Below are positions 8,269 to 14,723 of a stretch of 14,723 nt of DNA, piece by piece. How positions within the stretch are numbered: the first letter of the stretch is position 1; each line of letters starts with the position of its first letter. A program made the translations under genes and the position numbers. Under the pieces are notes generated by a model. The model saw only the letters and a program-made list of their open reading frames with translations, searched no databases and was not told where the DNA came from. Source of the DNA: Glaciecola sp. UBA983 (lineage in GTDB: Bacteria > Pseudomonadota > Gammaproteobacteria > Enterobacterales > Alteromonadaceae); assembly GCA_002292215.1 (NCBI GenBank), contig DBBN01000105.1, forward strand, positions 1 through 14,723, in the 5' to 3' direction.

Positions 8269-9651
8269 ATGGCAAAAGCAGATAAAACCGCATTTGTGTG
8301 TACTGATTGCGGTGACTCCGCAGCACGATGGCAAGGACAGTGTAAATGTGGCGCATGGAATACCATGCAAGAAATCAAAGTTTCTGCGTCTAAAGCGCCT
8401 TCTCGTGCGACTAATAAGGTCGCAGGATATGCCGGCATAGGGCAACGTGGCGCCAAAAAAATCAATGATATTGCCTCCGTGGAGACAGAGAAATCTGCAA
8501 CGGGGATCGGTGAGCTTGACCGTGTGTTATCCGGTGGGATCACTGTTGGCTCCGTCAATATTATTTCAGGCGATCCTGGGGCGGGTAAAACCACCTTGTT
8601 ATCTGATTTAGTTGCACGCATGTCGATGCGCATGCAATCCTTGTACTGTACCGCTGAAGAATCTTTATCACAATTTAAAAACCGCGTGAACCGCCTCAAA
8701 TTAGAGTACAACGAAGACCAACTCTTGTTGCTTTCCGAAACCAGTGTGGAAGCGATAATAGAAGAATTAGAGACCCATCAAATTAAGTTTGCGGTAATTG
8801 ATTCGATTCAAGCGGTGGTGACGGACAGTGCTAATGGTAGTCCAGGTTCACCCTCGCAAGTGAAAAGTGCCGCCCAAGCGTTGACGCAGTATTGTAAACA
8901 AAATGACGTGACTATGTTTATCATCGCACACGTTAATAAAAACAACGAAATCGCAGGTCCACAAACCTTAGTGCATATTGTCGATGCATTACTGCATATT
9001 GATACCAATGATGGCCAAGTGCGTACCCTACGTGCCAACAAAAACCGCTTTGGCGATATTGATACTGTGGGGATTTTTAAAATGACTGAGCGGGGGATGC
9101 TGAGTGTTGATAATCCCAGTGAGATCTTTTTATCCGGCTCGTCCACGGCTTCGCCTGGCTCTGCGATTACCTGTATTCGTAAAGGCAACCGTAATTTGTT
9201 ATTGGAAATCCAATGTCTGACTACCGATACGGAGGCAGAATACCCGCAGCGAGTATGTGTGGGATTAAACATGAATCGGATCAAGATGCTCACCGGCGTA
9301 TTACGCAAACACACCAAGACTAAGATTTTTCACGATACGTTTTTTAATATCGTCGGCGGACTTAAAATTGAAGAGTCAGAAACTTGTATTGACTTGGCTT
9401 TAGTGACCGCGCTGCTCAGTTCATTGCATGAATTTGTAGTGCCACGTACCAGTTGTATTATGGGAGAGTTGAGTCTGAATGGCGATGTGCGTCCGATTGA
9501 CAGTGGCGTGCCTCGGGTTAAAGAAGCCGCTCAGCATGGCTTTACCGAGATTTATATTCCGTTTCGCAATTATCACAAATCCATGGAAAACTTAGGTGCA
9601 CGGATCGTACCTGTCAAAACCATCCATGAGCTGCTAGAGTTAATCAAGTAA
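8269..9651 (+). CDS. radA: DNA repair protein RadA (Sms), divergent, with variant zinc finger
   Basis: RadA is a RecA-like ATPase and branch-migration helicase that processes recombination intermediates. At 460 residues it equals E. coli RadA in length. Order of domains: N-terminal zinc finger (Cys11, Cys14, Cys25, Cys27), Walker A GDPGAGKTT (101-109), Walker B region FAVIDSIQ (174-181), the RadA-specific KNRFG (258-262), and a C-terminal Lon-protease-like domain (about 290-460, with VGGLKIEES and GELSLNGDVRPI). Two oddities stand out. The last zinc knuckle is C-x-C (CKCGAW) instead of the usual C-x2-C. Several usually conserved stretches are also altered, for example HVNKNNEIAGP where E. coli has HVTKDGSLAGP. 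GAGGT at 8256-8260 lies eight bases before the ATG. It is divergent from the PilZ gene and convergent with ettA. Confidence 0.93.
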   Translation: MAKADKTAFVCTDCGDSAARWQGQCKCGAWNTMQEIKVSASKAPSRATNKVAGYAGIGQRGAKKINDIASVETEKSATGIGELDRVLSGGITVGSVNIISGDPGAGKTTLLSDLVARMSMRMQSLYCTAEESLSQFKNRVNRLKLEYNEDQLLLLSETSVEAIIEELETHQIKFAVIDSIQAVVTDSANGSPGSPSQVKSAAQALTQYCKQNDVTMFIIAHVNKNNEIAGPQTLVHIVDALLHIDTNDGQVRTLRANKNRFGDIDTVGIFKMTERGMLSVDNPSEIFLSGSSTASPGSAITCIRKGNRNLLLEIQCLTTDTEAEYPQRVCVGLNMNRIKMLTGVLRKHTKTKIFHDTFFNIVGGLKIEESETCIDLALVTALLSSLHEFVVPRTSCIMGELSLNGDVRPIDSGVPRVKEAAQHGFTEIYIPFRNYHKSMENLGARIVPVKTIHELLELIK

Positions 9652-9688
9652 GCCAAAACTGACTTACCGGACGCATATTATTTCCTAT

Positions 9689-11356
9689 TTATTTACTGAT
9701 TTTTTTGTATTTCAAGCGATGTGGCTCAACGATGTCAGAGCCAAACGTCGCTTTTAACCACGCTTCATAATCGGTGAAGTTACCTTCGTAGAAGTTAATT
9801 TTACCGTCATCACGATAATCTAAGATGTGAGTAGCAACCCTATCCAAGAACCAACGGTCATGCGATATGACCATGGCACAGCCTGGGAATTCTAATAGGG
9901 CATTTTCTAATGCCCGTAAGGTTTCGACATCCAAGTCATTGGTTGGTTCATCGAGTAACAGCACGTTGCCGCCGGCTTTTAATAATTTGGCTAAATGCAC
10001 ACGGTTGCGTTCACCACCGGATAAATCTTTGATGAATTTTTGTTGATCGTTACCTTTGAAGTTAAAGCGTGAGCAGTATGCTCGTGAATTAATTTCAAAA
10101 TGTCCGATTTTAATAATATCTTGTTCGTCAGAAATTTCTTTCCAAACAGTATTGTTTTCGTTCATGTGATCACGAAACTGTTCTACTGAGGCAATCTTAA
10201 CGGTATCACCTAACGTGATCGAACCGGCATCGGGTGCTTCATCGCCGGTCATCATTCTAAATAACGTTGATTTACCCGCACCGTTAGGACCGATAATACC
10301 GACAATCGCGCCTTTTGGTACTTTGAAAGTTAAATCATCGATAAGTAGGCGGTCACCGTAGGATTTGGAGAGGCCTTGCACTTCAATAACTTTATCGCCC
10401 AAACGTTCACCGGGTGGAATAAATAATTCGTTGGTTTCGTTACGACGCTGGTAATCACTGGTATTGAGTTCTTCAAAACGTGCCATCCGCGCCTTAGATT
10501 TACTCCCTCGGCCTTTGGGATTGGTGCGTACCCATTCGAGTTCTTGTTGGATTGATTTTTGGCGCGCATTTTCAGATCGTTCTTCTAGCTGTAAGCGGGC
10601 GTCTTTTTGTTCAAGCCATGAAGAGTAGTTGCCTTCCCATGGGATCCCCATACCGCGGTCGAGCTCTAAGATCCAACCTGCGACATTATCTAAGAAATAG
10701 CGATCGTGCGTAATGGCCACAACAGTGCCTTCATAGTCATGTAAGAAACGCTCTAACCAAGCAACTGATTCTGCATCCAAGTGGTTAGTGGGTTCATCGA
10801 GTAACAGCATATCGGGTTTTTCAAGCAGCAATTTACACAAGGCAACACGGCGACGCTCACCCCCTGATAATGTACTGACATTGGCATCCCAAGGTGGTAA
10901 ACGTAACGCATCGGCGGCACGTTCTAACGCATTGTCTAAATTATGCCCATCTTTTGCTTGAATTAGCGCTTCTAATTCACCTTGTTCTTTGGCAAGGGCA
11001 TCAAAGTCTGCATCTTCTTCGGCATAGGCGGCATACACTTCATCTAAACGACTCATCGCACCGGCGACATCTGCGACAGCTAATTCAATATTGCCACGCA
11101 CATCAAGGCTTTCATCCAAGTGTGGTTCTTGTGGTAAGTATCCTATTTTTATGCCAGCTAATGGACGTGCTTCACCTTCAATCTCAGTGTCTAAGCCAGC
11201 CATGATTTTTAGTAAGGTTGATTTACCAGAACCATTGATACCCAGCACGCCAATTTTTGCGCCAGGAAAAAAACTTAACGAAATATCTTTGAGGATAAAT
11301 CGATTGGGTGGGACGATTTTGCCCACACGGTGCATTGAATAAACAAATTGAGCCAT
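9689..11356 (-). CDS. ettA: Energy-dependent translational throttle protein EttA (ABC-F ATPase)
   Basis: EttA is an ABC-F protein that binds the ribosomal E site and gates entry into the elongation cycle according to the ATP/ADP ratio. From the ATG at 11356 it has 555 residues, the same as E. coli EttA, and begins MAQFVY as that protein does. It has two ABC ATPase domains and no membrane part. Walker A motifs are GINGSGKST (39-47) and GPNGAGKST; signature motifs are LSGGERRR and LSGGERNR; Walker B regions read LLLDEPTNHLD and LLLDEPTNDLD, both retaining the catalytic Glu. The basic linker between the domains (PKGRGSKSKARMARFEELN) is the ribosome-contacting PtIM region. AGAAGG lies seven bases before the ATG; an in-frame GTG one codon earlier is disfavoured. 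It converges on radA with a 37-base gap and no clear terminator, and diverges from lpxD. Confidence 0.97.
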   Translation of the reverse strand: MAQFVYSMHRVGKIVPPNRFILKDISLSFFPGAKIGVLGINGSGKSTLLKIMAGLDTEIEGEARPLAGIKIGYLPQEPHLDESLDVRGNIELAVADVAGAMSRLDEVYAAYAEEDADFDALAKEQGELEALIQAKDGHNLDNALERAADALRLPPWDANVSTLSGGERRRVALCKLLLEKPDMLLLDEPTNHLDAESVAWLERFLHDYEGTVVAITHDRYFLDNVAGWILELDRGMGIPWEGNYSSWLEQKDARLQLEERSENARQKSIQQELEWVRTNPKGRGSKSKARMARFEELNTSDYQRRNETNELFIPPGERLGDKVIEVQGLSKSYGDRLLIDDLTFKVPKGAIVGIIGPNGAGKSTLFRMMTGDEAPDAGSITLGDTVKIASVEQFRDHMNENNTVWKEISDEQDIIKIGHFEINSRAYCSRFNFKGNDQQKFIKDLSGGERNRVHLAKLLKAGGNVLLLDEPTNDLDVETLRALENALLEFPGCAMVISHDRWFLDRVATHILDYRDDGKINFYEGNFTDYEAWLKATFGSDIVEPHRLKYKKISK

Positions 11357-11393
11357 CACTGTGCCTTCTGTAAAAGATGTTTTGCTAAGGTAA

Positions 11394-11422
11394 TCTATTA
11401 TAATTACTACTATTGTAATAGA
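11394..11422. promoter_or_regulatory. AT-rich dyad with opposed TATAAT boxes between ettA and lpxD
   Basis: The arms TCTATTATAAT (11394-11404) and ATTGTAATAGA (11412-11422) form an inverted repeat matching at 10 of 11 positions around a 7-base centre. The left arm holds a perfect TATAAT on the plus strand (11399-11404) and another on the minus strand (11402-11397). It could supply overlapping -10 elements for lpxD (leader about 90 bases) and ettA (leader about 35 bases). The matching -35 boxes are poor, so the promoter reading is tentative; an operator is also possible. It has no T run and does not look like a terminator. Confidence 0.35.
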
Positions 11423-11500
11423 AAAAGTAGGGGAACTACTAGATAAGTGTGGCGCTTTTTAATAGCATGTCTCTTTTATTGATTCGATTAGGCTTTTTTC

Positions 11501-12565
11501 ATGACATCAGTTTCTCTTGCTACGCTGGCTCAACATATCAATGCGACGATCCAAGCTTCGGCTGACGATGTCGTTGCTGCCGAAAGTATCATGATCCATA
11601 AAGTGGCCCCGCTAGACAAAGCCCAGAGTGGCGATGTCGCATTTTTAAATGATAAAAAATACCTCAAAAGCCTGGCGACCGCTAAGGCGAGTGCTGTGAT
11701 TTTAACGCAGAAACTAGCCGCCGATTATGATGGCGTAGCTTTAGTCGTCAACGATGCTTATATCGGTTTTGCGTTAGCGGCGCAGTTACTAGACCCGACC
11801 CCTAAACCGCATTATGCAATCCATCCCAGTGCATATGTGGATGAGACTGCGCAGCTAGGCAACAATGTCAGTGTCGGCCCCAACGCTGTGATTGAAGCTG
11901 GGGTAGAGCTCGGTGATGACGTATCCATTGGTGCAGGGGCGGTGATACGTGTCAATGCCAAAATAGGCGCGCAGAGTATGATTCATCCTAATGTCACGAT
12001 TTATCATAGTTGTGAGTTGGGTGTGCATGTCGTGATCCATAGTAATACCGTCATCGGTAGTGATGGGTATGGCTATGCGCCTAACGGTGGAAAATGGATC
12101 ACTATCCCACAAACGGGCAAAGTGGTGATTGGCGATTATACAGAAATAGGTGCCAGCACGACGATTGATCGTGGTGCGTTAGAAGATACGATTATCGGAC
12201 AGCATGTGATTATTGATAATCAAGTCCATATTGCCCATAACGTGGTGATTGGTGATGGTGCATGTTTGTGTGGCGGTACGATGATGGCCGGCAGTGTTAA
12301 TATAGGTAAAAATGTCATCATCGCAGGCACGGTAGCGATCAATGGGCACATTAGTATTTGTGATAATGTACAAATAACCGGCAATACCATGGTGACAAGT
12401 GATATTACCGAACCCGGTGTATATTCATCAGGCATGCCACATTCACCTTACAGTGAATGGCGTCGGAATTCTGTCAGGATCAGGCAGTTAGACAGCGTAT
12501 TTAAACGCGTTAAGACCCTAGAAAATCAAGTGCAACGAATTCAGTCCAGTGACAGTGATGAGTAA
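11501..12565 (+). CDS. lpxD: UDP-3-O-(3-hydroxyacyl)glucosamine N-acyltransferase
   Basis: LpxD adds the N-linked 3-hydroxyacyl chain from acyl-ACP to UDP-3-O-acyl-glucosamine, the third step of lipid A synthesis, in the cytoplasm. The 354-residue protein has an N-terminal uridine-binding domain (about 1-105), a left-handed beta-helix of hexapeptide repeats (about 106-300) and a C-terminal helical tail (about 320-348). The predicted catalytic His is His246 in [11 protein letters not shown] (E. coli His239), and His283 in NGH corresponds to E. coli His276. [16 protein letters not shown] and [13 protein letters not shown] are also conserved. It stands apart from the skp/fabZ/lpxA/lpxB cluster where lpxD usually lies, so it may be a relocated copy or a second paralogue. 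Only a weak TAGG precedes the ATG. It diverges from ettA. Confidence 0.95.
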   Translation: MTSVSLATLAQHINATIQASADDVVAAESIMIHKVAPLDKAQSGDVAFLNDKKYLKSLATAKASAVILTQKLAADYDGVALVVNDAYIGFALAAQLLDPTPKPHYAIHPSAYVDETAQLGNNVSVGPNAVIEAGVELGDDVSIGAGAVIRVNAKIGAQSMIHPNVTIYHSCELGVHVVIHSNTVIGSDGYGYAPNGGKWITIPQTGKVVIGDYTEIGASTTIDRGALEDTIIGQHVIIDNQVHIAHNVVIGDGACLCGGTMMAGSVNIGKNVIIAGTVAINGHISICDNVQITGNTMVTSDITEPGVYSSGMPHSPYSEWRRNSVRIRQLDSVFKRVKTLENQVQRIQSSDSDE

Positions 12566-12566
12566 A

Positions 12567-12582
12567 ACACAATATGTAGTGG
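12567..12582 (+). promoter_or_regulatory. Candidate NrdR box upstream of glyA
   Basis: The 16-mer ACACAATATGTAGTGG agrees at 14 of 16 positions with the NrdR-box consensus as I recall it (acaCwAtATaTwGtgt). It starts one base after the lpxD stop and ends 87 bases before the glyA ATG. A possible -10 box (TAAAAT, 12603-12608) would place it over the -35 region, as expected for a repressor. The nrdR gene itself follows glyA. NrdR boxes normally occur in pairs about 31-32 bases apart; only a poor half-match is seen at the expected second site (near 12599), which weakens the call. Confidence 0.4.
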
Positions 12583-12602
12583 TTTTTTAGGTCGTTTTTG
12601 AC

Positions 12603-12608
12603 TAAAAT
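12603..12608 (+). promoter_or_regulatory. Possible -10 element for glyA
   Basis: TAAAAT lies about 60 bases before the glyA start in an AT-rich spacer. A -35 at the right distance would fall at 12580-12585 (TGGTTT), which is poor. The nearby TTGACT (12598-12603) looks like a -35 box but has no matching -10 at 16-18 bases. The real transcription start is therefore uncertain. Confidence 0.25.
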
Positions 12609-12669
12609 ACAGCCTTAAAATTTTTCAATCCCATTTTATTTTACTAACCCTTTTTCATAGGTGCTATCA

Positions 12670-13926
12670 ATGCTAGAACGCAACATGAACATTGCAGATT
12701 TTGATCCGGAATTAGCGAAAGCTATTGAACTTGAAAATCAACGTCAAGAACATCACATCGAGTTAATCGCGTCAGAGAACTATTGTTCTCCGCGAGTGCT
12801 TGAAGCACAAGGTTCACAGCTGACTAACAAATACGCGGAAGGGTATCCAGGTAAACGTTATTATGGCGGTTGTGAGTATGTTGATATTGTTGAAAACTTA
12901 GCGATTGACCGTGCTAAAGAATTATTCGGCGCAGATTACGCGAACGTTCAGCCGCATGCCGGTTCACAAGCGAATACAGCTGTATTTGGTGCATTACTCA
13001 ATGCTGGCGATACGGTGTTAGGGATGAGCTTGGCACACGGTGGTCACTTAACTCACGGCTCTCACGTCAACTTTTCTGGTAAGATTTACAATGCTGTGCA
13101 GTACGGCATTGATGAAAGCACCGGGATTATCGATTATGCAGAAATCGAAGCACTGGCATTAGAGCACAAACCTAAAATGATCATTGGTGGTTTTTCAGCA
13201 TACTCAGGTATCGTTGATTGGGCTAAATTCCGTGAAATCGCTGACAAAGTTGGTGCATATTTATTAGTTGATATGGCGCACGTTGCTGGTTTAGTTGCTG
13301 CGGGTGTTTACCCAAGCCCTATCCCACACGCACACGTTGTGACGACGACGACACATAAAACCTTAGCCGGTCCTCGTTCGGGTTTGATTTTATCTGCTTG
13401 TGGCGATGAAGATATCTACAAGAAACTAAACAGTTCAGTATTCCCAGGTAACCAAGGTGGTCCGTTATGCCATGTTATCGCTGCTAAAGCCGTTGCCTTC
13501 AAAGAAGCGTTACAGCCTGAGTTTAAAGTGTATCAAACCCAAGTGGTAAAAAACGCTAAAGCGATGGTTGAAGTGATGCAAGCACGTGGATACAAAATAG
13601 TATCTAACGGCACAGAAAACCACTTGTTCTTACTCGATTTAATCGACAAAGATATTACGGGTAAAGACGCTGATGCAGCATTGGGTTTAGCTAACATTAC
13701 GGTTAACAAAAATTCAGTTCCTAATGATCCACGTTCTCCGTTTGTTACTAGTGGTCTGCGCATCGGTACACCTGCGATCACGCGTCGTGGTTTCAAGGAA
13801 GCAGAAGCGCAACAAGTTGCGACATGGATTTGTGATATCTTGGATAATATGGGAGATGACAGTGTTATCGCTCGCGTTAAACAAGAAGCAGTTGCATTGT
13901 GTGAACAGCACCCTGTATACGGATAA
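12670..13926 (+). CDS. glyA: Serine hydroxymethyltransferase
   Basis: GlyA is a PLP-dependent enzyme that interconverts L-serine plus tetrahydrofolate with glycine plus 5,10-methylene-THF, the main one-carbon source for purines, dTMP and methionine. From the ATG at 12670 it has 418 residues (E. coli 417) and begins [12 protein letters not shown], close to E. coli MLKREMNIADYD. The PLP-binding lysine is Lys230 in [46 protein letters not shown] and NKNSVPNDP are conserved. AGGTG (12659-12663) lies six bases upstream of this ATG; an in-frame GTG at 12661 overlaps that ribosome binding site and is rejected. The gene is followed by a terminator and by nrdR, a common gammaproteobacterial order. A possible NrdR box lies upstream. 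Confidence 0.97.
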   Translation: MLERNMNIADFDPELAKAIELENQRQEHHIELIASENYCSPRVLEAQGSQLTNKYAEGYPGKRYYGGCEYVDIVENLAIDRAKELFGADYANVQPHAGSQANTAVFGALLNAGDTVLGMSLAHGGHLTHGSHVNFSGKIYNAVQYGIDESTGIIDYAEIEALALEHKPKMIIGGFSAYSGIVDWAKFREIADKVGAYLLVDMAHVAGLVAAGVYPSPIPHAHVVTTTTHKTLAGPRSGLILSACGDEDIYKKLNSSVFPGNQGGPLCHVIAAKAVAFKEALQPEFKVYQTQVVKNAKAMVEVMQARGYKIVSNGTENHLFLLDLIDKDITGKDADAALGLANITVNKNSVPNDPRSPFVTSGLRIGTPAITRRGFKEAEAQQVATWICDILDNMGDDSVIARVKQEAVALCEQHPVYG

Positions 13927-13949
13927 TACCGCACAATTATCCCATTGAT

Positions 13950-13983
13950 ATTAACCGGCTTCGTGCCGGTTGATTTGTTTTTA
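13950..13983 (+). terminator. Rho-independent terminator after glyA
   Basis: A GC-rich 7-bp stem (AACCGGC at 13953-13959, GCCGGTT at 13965-13971) with loop TTCGT is extended by further T-G and A-T pairs and followed by a T-rich tract (ATTTGTTTTTA). It begins about 24 bases after the glyA stop and ends about 30 bases before nrdR, so it should separate most glyA transcription from nrdR-ribD or allow partial read-through. Confidence 0.85.
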
Positions 13984-14011
13984 CAGCACATCTTTTTTAA
14001 CGAGAAATGTT

Positions 14012-14542
14012 ATGTTTTGTCCATTTTGTAGTGAACAAGAAACCAAAGTTATCGATTCGCGTCTAGTTTCCGAAGGTCATCAGATCCGTCGTCGCCGCGA
14101 GTGTTTGGCTTGTAAAGAGCGTTTTACTACCTTTGAAGTGGCTGAATTAGTCTTACCTCGTGTGATCAAGCGTGATGGTTCACGCGAACCCTTTAATGAA
14201 GAAAAACTGCGTTTAGGTTTGCAGCGTGCATTAGAAAAACGTCCAGTTAGCACTGAAAACGTTGAAAAAGCGATTAATCAAATCAAATCGTCATTGCGTG
14301 CAACAGGCGAGCGTGAAGTTGAAAGTGAATTAGTGGGTAACTTGATCATGGATGAGCTCAAAGACTTAGACAAAGTCGCGTATGTGCGTTTTGCATCAGT
14401 CTATCGCTCGTTTGAAGATATCCGTGAGTTTGGTTTAGAAATTGCTAAACTAGGTCAAGGAGCTGGTCAAGGTCTAGCCTCAGAGCTGGCTCAACCGAAT
14501 GAGGGCAAAGCTAAACCCAATAAAAAACACGGCAAGCAATAA
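14012..14542 (+). CDS. nrdR: Transcriptional repressor NrdR
   Basis: NrdR is a zinc-finger and ATP-cone repressor that senses ATP/dATP and shuts off ribonucleotide reductase genes by binding NrdR boxes. From the ATG at 14012 it has 176 residues. The zinc ribbon uses Cys3, Cys6, Cys31 and Cys34 (CPFC and CLAC), with the basic DNA-binding stretch RRRR at 26-29. The ATP-cone spans about 49-139 ([16 protein letters not shown] to YRSFEDI). Starting here puts CPFC at the N-terminus as in all family members; a longer in-frame ORF from 13970 would begin inside the terminator. The tail is about 27 residues longer than E. coli NrdR (149) and is rich in Gly, Gln and Lys. It is followed by ribD after two bases, the usual nrdR-rib operon order. 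Confidence 0.96.
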   Translation: MFCPFCSEQETKVIDSRLVSEGHQIRRRRECLACKERFTTFEVAELVLPRVIKRDGSREPFNEEKLRLGLQRALEKRPVSTENVEKAINQIKSSLRATGEREVESELVGNLIMDELKDLDKVAYVRFASVYRSFEDIREFGLEIAKLGQGAGQGLASELAQPNEGKAKPNKKHGKQ

Positions 14543-14544
14543 CC

Positions 14545-14723
14545 ATGTATTCATTGCCGGCTAATGATTCAACTCTGTTCAGTGCCTTTGATCATGCCAT
14601 GATGAGCCAAGCATTGCGCTTAGCTAAATTAGGGCAGTATACCGTTGCACCCAATCCATTAGTGGGATGTGTGATTACGTTAGACGGGCAAATTATAGGT
14701 CAAGGACAGCATCAACAAGCAGG
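14545..14723 (+). CDS. ribD: Riboflavin biosynthesis deaminase/reductase RibD, 5' part only
   Basis: This is the start of the bifunctional enzyme that deaminates and then reduces the pyrimidine intermediate of riboflavin synthesis. It is not in frame with any stop and runs off the window; 59 complete codons are visible. Reading from the ATG at 14545 gives MMSQALRLAKLGQYT (19-33), then PNPLVGCVI and GQGQHQQAG. These match the RibD deaminase N-terminus just before its zinc-binding HAE motif, which would lie beyond the window. The first 18 residues precede the usual start of homology; the ATG at 14599 or 14602 could be the true start. It begins two bases after the nrdR stop, consistent with an nrdR-ribD operon. 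Confidence 0.93.
   Translation, partial: MYSLPANDSTLFSAFDHAMMSQALRLAKLGQYTVAPNPLVGCVITLDGQIIGQGQHQQA

Noticed and set aside
8808..9317. Long minus-strand open frame across radA, and similar opposite-strand frames over glyA, lpxD and the PilZ gene
   Set aside because: These lie wholly inside well-supported genes, lack ribosome binding sites and show no recognisable protein features.
9648..9676. Possible terminator hairpin between radA and ettA (GTAAG with CTTAC)
   Set aside because: The stem is only five base pairs around a 10-base loop and is not followed by a T run on either strand.
12567..12588. The dyad plus six T after lpxD read as a rho-independent terminator
   Set aside because: Only about three consecutive base pairs can form in the stem, too weak for a terminator; the operator reading fits better.
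12598..12621. TTGACT with TAAAAT as a glyA promoter
   Set aside because: The spacer between TTGACT and the downstream TAAAAT (12616-12621) is only 12 bases, too short for a sigma-70 promoter.
13970..14011. Longer nrdR start
   Set aside because: It begins inside the glyA terminator and would add 14 residues before the N-terminal CPFC zinc motif.
1..14723. Defence system, prophage, insertion sequence, CRISPR array or tRNA gene
   Set aside because: All coding space is taken by core genes and the short spacers show no direct repeats, terminal inverted repeats or tRNA-like folds.

Overview
This window is a compact chromosomal housekeeping region from a gammaproteobacterium of moderate to low GC. 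The best indicators are the E. coli-like lepB-rnc-era cluster, the ytjB/serB/PilZ-gene/radA neighbourhood that I recall from Vibrionales and Alteromonadales-type genomes, an E. coli-length EttA, and the nrdR-ribD pair. I cannot name the genus. No mobile element, CRISPR array, rRNA, tRNA or defence cassette is visible, and no gene-free stretch exceeds about 145 bases.

Layout. Bases 1-3988 (+) hold a tight operon: lepB (signal peptidase I), rnc (RNase III), era (ribosome-assembly GTPase), pdxH (PNP/PMP oxidase) and a YjjV-type TatD-family hydrolase. Three of its four junctions are ATGA overlaps. The recO-pdxJ genes that often follow era are replaced by pdxH and yjjV. The last gene meets the convergent ytjB-like membrane protein gene (-) with an 8-base 3' overlap. 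serB (+) diverges from ytjB and ends in a hairpin shared with the 3' end of a large (-) gene. That gene encodes an 821-residue protein with two PilZ c-di-GMP-binding motifs. radA (+) diverges from the PilZ gene and converges on ettA (-). lpxD (+) diverges from ettA across a 144-base spacer with overlapping, oppositely oriented TATAAT boxes. glyA (+) follows lpxD, ends in a clear rho-independent terminator, and is followed by nrdR and the 5' end of ribD.

How the genes relate. SerB makes serine, GlyA converts serine to glycine plus 5,10-methylene-THF, and PdxH supplies the PLP that GlyA needs. NrdR controls ribonucleotide reductases.

The most interesting non-coding signal is an NrdR-box-like 16-mer at 12567-12582, upstream of glyA and two genes from nrdR. 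If real, it would tie dNTP control to the one-carbon supply for dTMP. Other points to check are a RadA zinc finger whose last knuckle is C-x-C instead of C-x2-C in an otherwise divergent RadA, a stand-alone lpxD away from its usual fabZ/lpxA/lpxB partners, and the double-PilZ protein. I see no convincing new multi-gene system; most of the window is ordinary core genome.
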